From: Treponema sp.
GTDB taxonomy: Bacteria; Spirochaetota; Spirochaetia; Treponematales; Breznakiellaceae
Assembly (NCBI GenBank): GCA_031256445.1
Contig: JAIRQN010000064.1
Span: 1-34,341, forward strand
Reading direction: 5' to 3'
Length of the DNA stretch: 34,341 bases
A program made the translations under genes and the position numbers. Below the pieces are notes generated by a model that saw nothing but the letters and a program-made list of their open reading frames with translations, did not search any database and was not told the origin of the DNA. Positions within the stretch are counted from its first letter, which is position 1; each line of letters opens with the position of its first letter. Below, piece by piece: positions 15,749 to 23,703 of this stretch.

Positions 15749-17014
15749 ATGAAAGAAATCACAGGCGGCGTTTGCGCGCCCAAAGGGTTTATGGCTGGCG
15801 GAATCAGGTGCGGTATAAAGGCGGGAAATTCATTAAAAAAAGACCTTGCGCTTATCTATTCGCAAAAATGCTGTAACGCCGCGGCGGTTTTTACCACGAA
15901 CAGGGTAAAAGCGGCAAGCGTACTTGTATGCATGGAAAATATCGCTGACGGGAAACTGCACGCTGTAATAGCCAATTCCGGGAATGCCAACGCATGCACA
16001 GGGCAGACGGGAATGGACAACGCGAAGAAAATGGCCTCTCTTGCCGCCGGCGTTTTAAAGATTGATCCTTCCTGCGTTGCCGTTGCGTCAACCGGGGTAA
16101 TCGGAGCGCCTTTGCCAATCGGTGTAATAGAGAATAATATCGGCGCTTTAAAAATGAGTCTGCGTGATGACGAGCAGGGGCATTATGACGCGCTGGAAGC
16201 AATCATGACAACAGATATCCGCAAAAAGGATATTGCCGTGGAATTGGAAATCGGCGGAAAGACAGTGCGCATAGGAGCCATGTCCAAGGGATCGGGAATG
16301 ATACATCCCAATATGGCGACAATGCTCGCCTTTATCACCACAGACTGCGTTATCAATAAAAACGCGCTGGACGCCGCGTTAAAGTACGCCGTAAAACGCT
16401 CTTTTAACCGGCTGACGGTAGACGGGGATACCTCAACAAACGACATGGCTCTTGTAATGGCGAACGGCGAAGCGGGGAATGAGCCAATAACAATTGACAA
16501 TGAACAATCAGCAATGAAGAATGTTCCAAAATCAGATAACGCAGATTTTAATTTTTTCCGCGATGCGCTTGAATATGTCTGCGTCAACCTTGCCAGGAAA
16601 ATGGCGCGTGACGGAGAGGGAGCGGCGAAACTTGTTACTGTAACTGTAAGAGGCGCGAAAAACGAAGACGCGGCGGAAACTCTCGCCAAATCGGTGGCTT
16701 CTTCCAGTCTTGTAAAGGCCGCCTGCTTCGGCGCCGACGCAAACTGGGGGCGCGTGTTATGTGCAATGGGATATTCCGGGGAAGAATTTTCTCCTGAAAA
16801 AACAAACGCCAGTTTTAAAAGCAAGGCAGGAGTGATTGATGTCTGTAAAAACGGCGAAAATGTTCCCTTCTGCGAAAAGACAGCCAAGATGATCCTTTCG
16901 CAGGAAGAAATTGAAATAAATATCGCCATTAATGACGGTAATGGAAAAGCCAGTGTCTGGGGGTGCGATCTTACATACGATTATGTTAAAATTAACGGAG
17001 ACTACCGCTCTTAA
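15749..17014 (+). CDS. argJ: Bifunctional glutamate N-acetyltransferase / ornithine acetyltransferase
   Basis: ArgJ moves the acetyl group from N-acetylornithine back to glutamate, closing the cyclic arginine pathway so that ArgE, and in bifunctional forms ArgA, are not needed. The 421-residue precursor has the self-cleavage site MATMLAF (189-195), where T191 becomes the N-terminal nucleophile of the beta chain, and SKGSGMIHPN before it. Other landmarks are VDGDTSTND and KMARDGEGAAKLV. Between EAGNEPI and the helix FFRDALEYVC there is a longer, asparagine-rich loop (about 247-264) than usual; its DNA reads like a simple repeat. ATG 15749 has AAGGA nine bases upstream. Whether it can also use acetyl-CoA cannot be told from sequence. 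Confidence 0.95.
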   Translation: MKEITGGVCAPKGFMAGGIRCGIKAGNSLKKDLALIYSQKCCNAAAVFTTNRVKAASVLVCMENIADGKLHAVIANSGNANACTGQTGMDNAKKMASLAAGVLKIDPSCVAVASTGVIGAPLPIGVIENNIGALKMSLRDDEQGHYDALEAIMTTDIRKKDIAVELEIGGKTVRIGAMSKGSGMIHPNMATMLAFITTDCVINKNALDAALKYAVKRSFNRLTVDGDTSTNDMALVMANGEAGNEPITIDNEQSAMKNVPKSDNADFNFFRDALEYVCVNLARKMARDGEGAAKLVTVTVRGAKNEDAAETLAKSVASSSLVKAACFGADANWGRVLCAMGYSGEEFSPEKTNASFKSKAGVIDVCKNGENVPFCEKTAKMILSQEEIEINIAINDGNGKASVWGCDLTYDYVKINGDYRS

Positions 17015-17029
17015 AAGAGGCAGACACTT

Positions 17030-17917
17030 ATGAAAGACAAGGATTTTTCCAACGAGACAAGAGCCGCGCTGCTTGTGCAGGCGCTTCCGTATATTCAGCG
17101 TTTCCGCGGCAAGACCATTGTTGTTAAATACGGCGGGAACGCCATGCAAAGCGATGAGCTTAAAAAAGCTGTGATTGACGATGTGATACTGATGGCATGC
17201 GTTGGAATACGCACTGTGCTGGTTCACGGCGGCGGCCCTGAAATTGAAGCGATGCTGAAAAAAACCGGAAAGGAAAGCCGCTTTGTTAACGGGCTTCGAT
17301 ACACAGATGAAGAAACAATGGATATTGTTCAAATGGTTCTCTGCGGCAAGGTCAACAAGGAAATAACAGCCCTCATTGAAAAATCCGGAGGCAGGGCTAT
17401 AGGACTTAGCGGCATTGACGGGGCAATGTTAAAAGCGCGCCGGATAAACGGCGATTTGGGCATGGTAGGCGATATTGAGAGCGTAGACGCTTCAATGTTG
17501 AATTCCATCATGGATTCTGGCATTATTCCCGTTGTGTCCTCTGTGGCTTACGGCATAGATACGGACGGAACCGGCGCTGACGAGGGAAAACCGCTTAATA
17601 TTAACGCCGATACCGCCGCGGCAAAGATCGCCGCATCGCTGAAAGCGGAGAAGCTGGTTCTAATGACCGATGTCTGCGGAATTCTGCGCGATGTTCAGGA
17701 TGAAAGTTCCTTAATCAGGGAAGTGACAAGGCTTCAGCTTGATGATTTAAAAAAAGAAGGCGTTCTCAGCAAGGGAATGATACCAAAAGCGGACTGCTGC
17801 GCCCTTGCGCTGGACGGAGGGGTTAAAAAAGCCCATATTTTGGACGGACGCCTGCCTCATGCCATACTTATTGAGCTGTTTACTGATGAGGGAATTGGAA
17901 CAATGATAATCCACTAG
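17030..17917 (+). CDS. argB: Acetylglutamate kinase
   Basis: The 295-residue enzyme phosphorylates N-acetylglutamate. It shows VVKYGGNAM (31-39) with the phosphate-binding lysine, the [11 protein letters not shown] loop (64-74), RFVNGLRYT for the substrate, and [12 protein letters not shown] near the C-terminus. The N-terminal helix (residues 10-26) before the core is the type found in arginine-feedback-inhibited hexameric forms, so feedback control by arginine is likely but inferred. The gene starts 15 bases after argJ. Its TAG stop is part of the -35 box used for infC. Confidence 0.96.
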   Translation: MKDKDFSNETRAALLVQALPYIQRFRGKTIVVKYGGNAMQSDELKKAVIDDVILMACVGIRTVLVHGGGPEIEAMLKKTGKESRFVNGLRYTDEETMDIVQMVLCGKVNKEITALIEKSGGRAIGLSGIDGAMLKARRINGDLGMVGDIESVDASMLNSIMDSGIIPVVSSVAYGIDTDGTGADEGKPLNINADTAAAKIAASLKAEKLVLMTDVCGILRDVQDESSLIREVTRLQLDDLKKEGVLSKGMIPKADCCALALDGGVKKAHILDGRLPHAILIELFTDEGIGTMIIH

Positions 17918-17944
17918 ACATAAATTATTAAAATTTGCTAAAAT
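17915..17944 (+). promoter_or_regulatory. Promoter of infC-rpmI-rplT and following genes
   Basis: TAGACA (17915-17920) and TAAAAT (17939-17944) are 18 bases apart, each one base from consensus. Transcription would start near 17951, leaving about 25 bases before the infC start. The TAG of the -35 hexamer is the argB stop codon. No L20-binding pseudoknot could fit in so short a leader, so control of the ribosomal genes by L20 in this leader looks unlikely. Confidence 0.5.
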
Positions 17945-17975
17945 ACCGGAAGGTAGTAATATACGAGGAGGCTAT

Positions 17976-18491
17976 TTGGCGGAGAAAGATTTACGCATTA
18001 ACGAACAGATACGTTCCCGGGAGGTTCGTTTAATCCGGGAAGATGGAGATCAGGGAATTATGCCTGTTTCCCAGGCGATGGAAATAGCGAAGGAAGCGGG
18101 GCTTGACCTTGTGGAAGTTGCGCCTCAGGCGGTTCCTCCGGTAGTCAAGATATTAAATTACGGTAAATTCAGATTTGAAAATGAAAAGAGGCTTAGGGAT
18201 TCCAAAAAAAAGCAGAAACTTTTAAAGTTAAAGGAAATCCGGATGCAGCCCAAAATTGACGATCACGATCTGGATTTCAAGTCTAAACATATAAAAGAAT
18301 TTTTATCCGATGGCAACAAGGTAAAAGTTACAATCCGTTTCCGCGGACGCGAGCTTGCCCATACGGAACTGGGTTTTGATGTAATGAAAGACGTACTTTC
18401 CCGTATAGAAGGAGAGTACACGATGGACAAACCGCCGGCAATGGAAGGCAGGTTTATGTCAATGGTTCTTGGTCCAAAAGGCAAGAAATAA
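17976..18491 (+). CDS. infC: Translation initiation factor IF-3
   Basis: The 171-residue factor binds the 30S subunit, checks start-codon and initiator tRNA pairing and prevents early 50S joining. The N-domain begins with [20 protein letters not shown]; the C-domain holds [20 protein letters not shown]. The start is TTG at 17976, four bases after a perfect AGGAGG. A weak start codon on infC is a known autoregulatory device: in enterobacteria the start is AUU and IF-3 rejects it. Here TTG with an unusually short spacing may serve the same purpose, an inference. Confidence 0.97.
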   Translation: MAEKDLRINEQIRSREVRLIREDGDQGIMPVSQAMEIAKEAGLDLVEVAPQAVPPVVKILNYGKFRFENEKRLRDSKKKQKLLKLKEIRMQPKIDDHDLDFKSKHIKEFLSDGNKVKVTIRFRGRELAHTELGFDVMKDVLSRIEGEYTMDKPPAMEGRFMSMVLGPKGKK

Positions 18492-18542
18492 TCCGGCTGT
18501 TATTTTTTTAATGGTCAGGTAACTTATATAGAGAGGTGGCAA

Positions 18543-18743
18543 ATGCCCAAGATGAAAACCAAAAAAAGCGCGGCAAAGCGTTTTTCTTTTACCGGCTCAG
18601 GGAAGGTAAAATATAAAAAACAAAATCTGCGCCACATTCTGACTAAAAAGTCATCAAAGCGGAAACGGGGCCTGCGTCATGCCGGTATCCTGTCCGGTGA
18701 CAATGTGCCGGTAATAAAAAAACAGCTTTTACCCTACGGTTAA
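18543..18743 (+). CDS. rpmI: Large ribosomal subunit protein bL35
   Basis: The 66-residue, lysine-rich protein begins [20 protein letters not shown] and contains the [16 protein letters not shown] segment, as in other bL35 proteins. It sits between infC and rplT in the order conserved across bacteria. ATG 18543 is preceded by GAGAGGTGGC, a usable ribosome site. Confidence 0.97.
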   Translation: MPKMKTKKSAAKRFSFTGSGKVKYKKQNLRHILTKKSSKRKRGLRHAGILSGDNVPVIKKQLLPYG

Positions 18744-18763
18744 AAGTATCTAAGAGGGAATTT

Positions 18764-19123
18764 ATGTCAAGAGCAGTAGACGGTTCAAAAAGAAAGAACC
18801 ACCGTAAAAAAATACTAAAGCAGGCAAAAGGTTACTGGGGCAGGCGGCATTCAAATTACAAAACCGCCAAAGACGCCGTAGCCAAATCATTGACTTACGC
18901 GTACCGCGACAGAAAAGACAGAAAAGGCGATTTTCGCCGTTTGTGGATTATCAGGATTAACGCAGCCTGCCGGGAACAGGGGCTTTCCTATTCACGGCTT
19001 ATAACCGGCCTGGATAAAGCGGGTATTATCATCAACCGCAAGGCACTGGCATGGCTCGCGACGGAAGACAGCGCCGCTTTCGCGGTTATTGTCGAGAAAG
19101 CTAAAGCCGCGCTGGGCGCATAA
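18764..19123 (+). CDS. rplT: Large ribosomal subunit protein bL20
   Basis: The 119-residue RNA-binding protein is needed for early 50S assembly. It shows [16 protein letters not shown] near the N-terminus with its long basic helix, [20 protein letters not shown], and the C-terminal domain with [20 protein letters not shown]. It starts 20 bases after rpmI with an AGAGGGA site. In other bacteria bL20 represses its own operon; no RNA target for this is recognisable in the short leaders here. Confidence 0.97.
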   Translation: MSRAVDGSKRKNHRKKILKQAKGYWGRRHSNYKTAKDAVAKSLTYAYRDRKDRKGDFRRLWIIRINAACREQGLSYSRLITGLDKAGIIINRKALAWLATEDSAAFAVIVEKAKAALGA

Positions 19124-19164
19124 CGCGTCAGGCGGCAAAAACGATGTGAAAGGAGGGTTCGCTC

Positions 19165-19635
19165 GTGATTAGCCTTGATCAGGTTCAGTTATTGGAAGCA
19201 AGAGTCGCCAAAGCGATTGAGTATGTGCGGCGCGTTACAGCGGAAAACGAATCGCTTACTTCGGAAAGAAAAGGTTTGCAGTTAAAACTGGAAACAAATC
19301 AAAGACGGATAGACGAACTTGAAGTGCTTGTTATGCGCTTTAAGGAAGATCAAAGCCGCATCGAAGACGGAATTATCGCCGCCCTTGACCGCCTTAGCCA
19401 GTTTGAAGAAGCGTTTGAAGACAGCCTGAAAGAAAAAGCAAGCGTAAAAAAACCTGCCGCTGTCAAAAGGGAAAAACCGGTTGAACAGGTTAAACGGGCG
19501 GACCCGGAAATTTCAAATTCGGAAATGTTTTTTGAAATTCCGGAAAACGCCGTAGAGGAATCGCTGTTGCAGGACGCGCCCGATCTTCATTCCGGCGAAG
19601 ATTCTCTGGCGGAAGGTGAATTGGACATATTTTAA
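19165..19635 (+). CDS. Coiled-coil protein, ZapB-like, paired with zapA
   Basis: This 156-residue protein has a continuous coiled coil from residue 3 to about 90, with heptads such as LLEARVAKAIEYV, LQLKLETNQRRIDELEVLV and IAALDRLSQFEEAFED. A low-complexity acidic tail ends in EGELDIF. The gene overlaps zapA by one base. In other bacteria ZapA and the coiled-coil ZapB join the FtsZ ring to the nucleoid, so a division role as the ZapA partner is a reasonable inference, though the protein is twice the size of E. coli ZapB and coiled coils do not prove homology. The start is GTG 19165, seven bases after AGGAGGG. Confidence 0.65.
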   Translation: MISLDQVQLLEARVAKAIEYVRRVTAENESLTSERKGLQLKLETNQRRIDELEVLVMRFKEDQSRIEDGIIAALDRLSQFEEAFEDSLKEKASVKKPAAVKREKPVEQVKRADPEISNSEMFFEIPENAVEESLLQDAPDLHSGEDSLAEGELDIF

Positions 19636-19934
19636 TGGCCAATGAACTATGTCTGGATATTTTAGGCACTTCATTTACCATAATGGCGGATGAAGACGAA
19701 GCATATCTTCAAAAAGTGCTGACCCAGTATAAAACAGCCGTTGAAAACACCCAAAATATCTCCGGCATTAACGATCCGCTTAATGTCGCCGTTTTAACCG
19801 GTTTCCTGTTATGTGATGAGATTAACAAAATAACAAGACAGTCTGACGAGGAATCCGAAGAAGTGGAAAAACGCACCTTAAAACTGATCGCCAGTATTGA
19901 ACATGCTCTGAAGATTTCCGGCGGCAATGGTTAA
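19635..19934 (+). CDS. zapA: Cell division protein ZapA
   Basis: The 99-residue protein has the ZapA layout: an N-terminal beta strand (ELCLDILGTSFTIMADEDEA), then YLQKVLTQYKTAVENT and a helix with DPLNVAVLTGFLLCDEI, and a C-terminal coiled coil. ZapA crosslinks FtsZ filaments at mid-cell. ATG 19635 shares one base with the stop of the ZapB-like gene (TAATG), and its own end overlaps manA by 8 bases. Being tied to ribosomal-protein genes would link its amount to growth. In enterobacteria 6S RNA follows zapA; here the next gene begins at once, so it is not encoded there. Confidence 0.85.
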   Translation: MANELCLDILGTSFTIMADEDEAYLQKVLTQYKTAVENTQNISGINDPLNVAVLTGFLLCDEINKITRQSDEESEEVEKRTLKLIASIEHALKISGGNG

Positions 19935-21105
19935 GCTTTATAGGTTAAAAAATACTTTCAAAAATTATGATTGGGGATCGCCTGAATTGATCCCGGAATT
20001 TTTAGGTCTGCCTGCGGACGGTTCAAAGCCCTGGGCGGAAATGTGGATGGGAAATCACAGCGGCGCCTGTTCAGCCTTAAATGCGCAGGATGAGTATACC
20101 GAACTGCGCAAAGCGGCGGACACAGAGCTTTCTTTTCTTTTCAAACTGCTCGCCGCGGATAAACCTCTTTCAATTCAGGCTCACCCGAATAAAGAACAGG
20201 CGCAGGAGGGGTTTTTAAAGGAAGAACGTTCAGGCGCCGCCTTAAATGACCCATGCAGGAACTATACCGGCAGCAATCACAAACCCGAAATATTATGCGC
20301 CATTTCTCCGTTTACGATAATGGCGGGGTTTAAAACGCCTTTGGAAATAAAATCATCCCTTGAACCTTTTTTATCAATACCGGATATCAAGGATATTTTT
20401 TTAATTCTCATTCGCGCTCTGGAAGAAAAAAAGCTTTCTGGTTTTTTCAGCGCTCTATCCTGTCTTTCAGAAGAACAAACGCAGAGAATCAGCTTTTTCA
20501 TCCGGGAAAATGAATCTGCCGGAGCGGTTCTTCCGCCGGAAAAAAATGACTTACAGCGGGAGCTTATGCGGAAATTTTCGGATAGTTATCCTGATGATCC
20601 CGCTGTTATTTCCCCTCTTTTTTTAAATCTTTTTACCCTGGAACCGGGACAGGGTATTTTTATTCCTGCTGGCGCGCTTCACTCTTATATTAAAGGTTTT
20701 GGCATAGAGCTGATGGCCAATTCCGATAATGTTCTGCGCGGCGGACTTACGCGCAAGCATAAAGATATGGACGAACTAAAAAAAATCCTGAATTATTCCC
20801 CCTATATGCCGGAAATTATCACGCCTCCGTCATCTTCGCGGTATTTTTGCTATCCTTTCCCCATCAGTGAAATTTCTCTTTCCATGTTATGCGCAGGACA
20901 ACGCGGGACTGAACACGGCGCCAGGGAAAAATTCCCCGCGGAAGGTCCTGCTATCTGCCTTGTTACGGAAGGCCGGCTTCATATCAGCGGTGAAGAAGGG
21001 ATTGACGCGGTTTTTAGGAAAGGCGAGTCATTTTTTATCTGGCAGGATCGGCGGCAGTTGTTTTATGACGGGAATTTTTCCCTTTACATGGCAAACGGTA
21101 CGTAA
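19927..21105 (+). CDS. manA: Mannose-6-phosphate isomerase, class I
   Basis: The 392-residue zinc enzyme interconverts fructose-6-phosphate and mannose-6-phosphate. It shows the type I metal and active-site segments: SIQAHPNKEQA (82-92), SNHKPEILCA (116-125), and FIPAGALHSYIKGFGIELMA with NSDNVLRGGLTRKHKD. The length is normal. ATG 19927 lies inside zapA with an 8-base overlap, so translation is coupled. Mannose-6-phosphate supplies sugars for the cell surface or lets the cell use mannose; the context does not decide which. Confidence 0.94.
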   Translation: MVKLYRLKNTFKNYDWGSPELIPEFLGLPADGSKPWAEMWMGNHSGACSALNAQDEYTELRKAADTELSFLFKLLAADKPLSIQAHPNKEQAQEGFLKEERSGAALNDPCRNYTGSNHKPEILCAISPFTIMAGFKTPLEIKSSLEPFLSIPDIKDIFLILIRALEEKKLSGFFSALSCLSEEQTQRISFFIRENESAGAVLPPEKNDLQRELMRKFSDSYPDDPAVISPLFLNLFTLEPGQGIFIPAGALHSYIKGFGIELMANSDNVLRGGLTRKHKDMDELKKILNYSPYMPEIITPPSSSRYFCYPFPISEISLSMLCAGQRGTEHGAREKFPAEGPAICLVTEGRLHISGEEGIDAVFRKGESFFIWQDRRQLFYDGNFSLYMANGT

Positions 21106-21566
21106 TGAAAATACTGGTTGACGCCGATTCCTGCCCCAGAGCGGCAAGAGAGCTTATCCTCCGGCGGGCCGTGAAATTAAATCTCCGCCTGGTATTTGCC
21201 GCGAACCGCCTGATTCCCGGAACGGAAGATTATGCGGGAAAGGCCGCAATGCAGATGGAGATATGTCCCGGCACGGAAAATTCCGCCGATGATCGTATCG
21301 TAGAACTGGCTGAAAACGGGGATTTGGTTATCACGCGGGACATTCCCCTTGCAAAACGGCTGATTGAAAATCATGTAAATGTAATTGATGATCGCGGGCG
21401 CGTTATTACGGCGAATAATATAAATGAACTGCTGTCTGTGCGCAACTTTATTGTCGGCCTTGCTGACAGCGGCCTTGGCATTGAAAGAACAGCCAATTAC
21501 GGAAAGAAAGAGCTGAAACGCTTCGCGGATTCGCTGGATCGAATTTTAACCCGCAGCCTTAATTAA
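21105..21566 (+). CDS. YaiI/YqxD-family (DUF188) protein, PIN-like fold
   Basis: The 153-residue protein opens with MKILVDADSCPRAARELILR, the DUF188 signature, with acidic residues (D6, D8) in the position used for metal in PIN-like nucleases. A second acidic block, ENSADDRIVELA, is followed by GDLVITRDIPLA with the conserved TRDIPLA motif. The family is widespread and presumed to act on RNA, but no activity is established. The ATG shares one base with the manA stop (TAATG), making it the last gene of the infC-to-yaiI run. It ends 11 bases from the convergent HD-GYP gene. Confidence 0.9.
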   Translation: MKILVDADSCPRAARELILRRAVKLNLRLVFAANRLIPGTEDYAGKAAMQMEICPGTENSADDRIVELAENGDLVITRDIPLAKRLIENHVNVIDDRGRVITANNINELLSVRNFIVGLADSGLGIERTANYGKKELKRFADSLDRILTRSLN

Positions 21567-21577
21567 ACAAAATAATT

Positions 21578-22837
21578 TTAGGTTTCCGGCGTATCGGGAT
21601 AATGCTCCTGGGTTTGTTTTATACTCGGCAGCACTTCAAAGAAAATATCAACCAGTTCAGGATCGAATTTTTTTCCTGAAAGACTGCGCAGTTCATTTAA
21701 TACGTCTTCTTCTGACCACGGTTCCTTATATACGCGCTTTGAACAAAGGGCGTCATATACATCGGCGACGGCGACAATACGCCCGCCAAGCGGAATTTCT
21801 TCGCCGATTTTTCCGAGCGTTTTGCCTTCGCCGTCGGTTTTCAGCACTTTTCCGTTATACGGATTTATCCATCCCGGATATCCTGTGCCGTCCCAGTTTT
21901 CATGATGCGTAAGCGCGATATCCCTTGCCAGAAGATCCACAGGAGAACTTGTCTCGCTGAAAAGGCTGGCCCCGTAAATGGTATGGTTCTGCATTACCTT
22001 AAATTCTTCCGGTGTAAAGCGCGCGGGCTTTTTAAGGATTGTGTCGGAAATCGCGACTTTCCCGACATCGTGCAGCATTGAGCTTATTTTCAGGTTGTCG
22101 CGGAATTTTTCCCTTTCTTCATGCGGGACATTATGATGATAAGCCCAGCGGTCGTATATTTCAACCGCGTAACCCGCAACCCTGTTTACATGCGTGCCTG
22201 TTTCTTTCGGGTCGCGCAGTTCTGACATTCTAATCATGCGCAGAATCATCGCTCTTGTAGTGTACGCGCGCTGAAGGACGATTGCCGCGTTATTTGCAAA
22301 GTGGGTAATCATGATTTCATCGTTAGGTGAAAACGGAATTACGTTCCCTTCGGCGTCTTTTGAATTTAATACCTGGATAACTCCTATCAGCCTGTCATCT
22401 ACGGATATAAGCGGAAATGTCAGGCTGGAAACCGTTTTGTAGCCTGTTATCTGGTCGAAATGCACATAGAATTTATACGGAGATTCAGGAGGAATATTGT
22501 ACATATCCGGAATATTGAGCAGTGTTCGTTTTAAAGCGCAATAACCGGAAATGGATTTTTCGTTTATCGGCAATGAAAATATTGTGTAGATCATCTTCTG
22601 ACCCGGAGGAAGCCTTTTCTGCAAAGTATCATTCTGTGAGTATTTAATGGAAATTTTTTCAGTTCCTTCTTCGTCCGCTTCCGCAGGGACAGTCACATAA
22701 ATTGAACCAGCGTCAGCGTGAACTACCTGTCTTGCTTCAAAAAGAATCCTCTCAAGCAGCAAATCGAAGTCCTGTATCTGATTAAGCTCTGAATCCAAAC
22801 GCATTATAAATTTGAAATCTGCTTCTGGTTTTTCCAT
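21578..22837 (-). CDS. GAF-HD-GYP domain protein, predicted cyclic-di-GMP phosphodiesterase
   Basis: The 419-residue cytoplasmic protein carries a GAF sensor domain (about 20-190, with HADAGSIYV and LIGVIQVLNSKD) and an HD-GYP domain (about 205-410). The catalytic residues are present: HDVGK (256-260), HTIYGA (285-290), HH at 311-312 in LTHHENWDGTGYPG, with the GYP at 319-321, and VADVYDAL further on. Such proteins break down cyclic-di-GMP in response to the GAF ligand, affecting motility and surface traits. There is no receiver or membrane domain, so it senses something inside the cell. The gene stands alone between a convergent and a divergent neighbour. A site AAGGGGTG lies rather far (about 12 bases) from ATG 22837. 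Confidence 0.9.
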   Translation of the reverse strand: MEKPEADFKFIMRLDSELNQIQDFDLLLERILFEARQVVHADAGSIYVTVPAEADEEGTEKISIKYSQNDTLQKRLPPGQKMIYTIFSLPINEKSISGYCALKRTLLNIPDMYNIPPESPYKFYVHFDQITGYKTVSSLTFPLISVDDRLIGVIQVLNSKDAEGNVIPFSPNDEIMITHFANNAAIVLQRAYTTRAMILRMIRMSELRDPKETGTHVNRVAGYAVEIYDRWAYHHNVPHEEREKFRDNLKISSMLHDVGKVAISDTILKKPARFTPEEFKVMQNHTIYGASLFSETSSPVDLLARDIALTHHENWDGTGYPGWINPYNGKVLKTDGEGKTLGKIGEEIPLGGRIVAVADVYDALCSKRVYKEPWSEEDVLNELRSLSGKKFDPELVDIFFEVLPSIKQTQEHYPDTPET

Positions 22838-22853
22838 AATGAAAACACACCCC

Positions 22854-22882
22854 TTGAAAAATCAGTTTTTATACTATATTTT
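22854..22882 (+). promoter_or_regulatory. Probable promoter of the 22906 gene
   Basis: TTGAAA (22854-22859) and TATTTT (22877-22882) are 17 bases apart in the AT-rich 68-base gap between divergent genes. The -10 is weak. The following gene has an AGAAGGA ribosome site. Confidence 0.35.
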
Positions 22883-22905
22883 ATATTAAAGAAGGAAATT
22901 ACACA

Positions 22906-23511
22906 ATGGGAGTAATTAAAACAGCTCTGGAAATCGCGTTGGAAAAGACTCAAACGGTGAAAAGCGACAAATCAAGCATAGACCAGTTTGACGCCAGGCA
23001 AAAGGGCAAGAAAACAGCCAACTCATTCCTTGCCGGAGAAGCGGATATTGCGGAAATCATCAAAAACACGCCTTCCGCGCAGCGCGACAGCCTGAGACAG
23101 GGGATTTTTGAGGTTTTAATTACTCAAATAACCCTTCCGGCAATAAAAGATGAACATTCAGCGAAGCCACCCGCGGATGAAAAACGGATAGAAGCAGCCT
23201 GTAAAGGGCTTCAAATAGTTATCAATAATAACCGCATCGCTGCATTACAGAAACAGTTAATGCAGGTTCTTTCCCAATACCAGCAGGAAGCCGCTCAGTA
23301 CGAGCAGGCTATCCGCCAGCAGTACGCGCCAAAGCTTCGCCAGAAGGAAGAAGAACTATCCCGCCGGATGGGCAGGGAAGTCCGTATAGACCCGTTCCAG
23401 GATCCTGAATTTATCGCTTTTTACAATCAGCATATGAACGCCCTTAAAGGCAATTATGAGGCAGTTATCAGTCAGTTTAAGGAAGAAGCGCGGAAATTAT
23501 TCGATGTTTAG
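22906..23511 (+). CDS. Uncharacterised helical protein, spirochaete type
   Basis: I cannot assign this 201-residue protein to a functional family. It is soluble, without signal peptide or membrane span, and mostly helical. A glutamine-rich coiled coil runs from about 123 to 165 (IAALQKQLMQVLSQYQQEAA, then QYEQAIRQQYAPKLRQKEEE), and the C-terminal part reads DPFQDPEFIAFYNQHMNALK. The N-terminal third carries a FDARQKGKKTANSF stretch. The start is ATG 22906 behind AAGGA. It is followed after 61 bases by a small basic peptide gene. Its conserved look and good start signals make it a real gene; a structural or assembly role is only a guess from the coiled coil. Confidence 0.75.
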   Translation: MGVIKTALEIALEKTQTVKSDKSSIDQFDARQKGKKTANSFLAGEADIAEIIKNTPSAQRDSLRQGIFEVLITQITLPAIKDEHSAKPPADEKRIEAACKGLQIVINNNRIAALQKQLMQVLSQYQQEAAQYEQAIRQQYAPKLRQKEEELSRRMGREVRIDPFQDPEFIAFYNQHMNALKGNYEAVISQFKEEARKLFDV

Positions 23512-23572
23512 GGGCTGGACATTATACAGCTATTATATTACTTTATATAAAATTAATTTTAGGGAGGATGTT

Positions 23573-23680
23573 ATGGCTGAACATGTAATGCACAAGAAAG
23601 AAACAAAAAAAGCCCCAAAAAAAACGCTTAAGGAAAAGCGTGACGATAAAAAAACCAAGAAAAAAAATAAAGAATCCTGA
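23573..23680 (+). CDS. 35-residue highly basic peptide
   Basis: The frame starts at ATG 23573, five bases after a strong AGGGAGG (23561-23567). The product begins MAEHVMHKKETKKAPKKTLK and ends TKKKNKES; about 40 percent of it is lysine. Possible roles are nucleic-acid or ribosome binding, but nothing in the sequence is specific. A weak promoter-like pair (TTATAC and TATATA, 23522-23549) lies between it and the gene before. The excellent ribosome site and clean ends argue for a real gene; the composition warns that homology will be hard to trace. Confidence 0.6.
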   Translation: MAEHVMHKKETKKAPKKTLKEKRDDKKTKKKNKES

Positions 23681-23703
23681 GCTTTAAAAAATTACTTGTT
23701 ATT

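Noticed and set aside
17935-17962. TTGCTA-16-TAATAT as promoter of infC
   Set aside because: Transcription would start inside the AGGAGG ribosome site. TAGACA-18-TAAAAT just upstream fits better and leaves a usable leader.
19935-20050. 6S RNA gene after zapA, as in enterobacteria
   Set aside because: manA begins inside the end of zapA, leaving no room.
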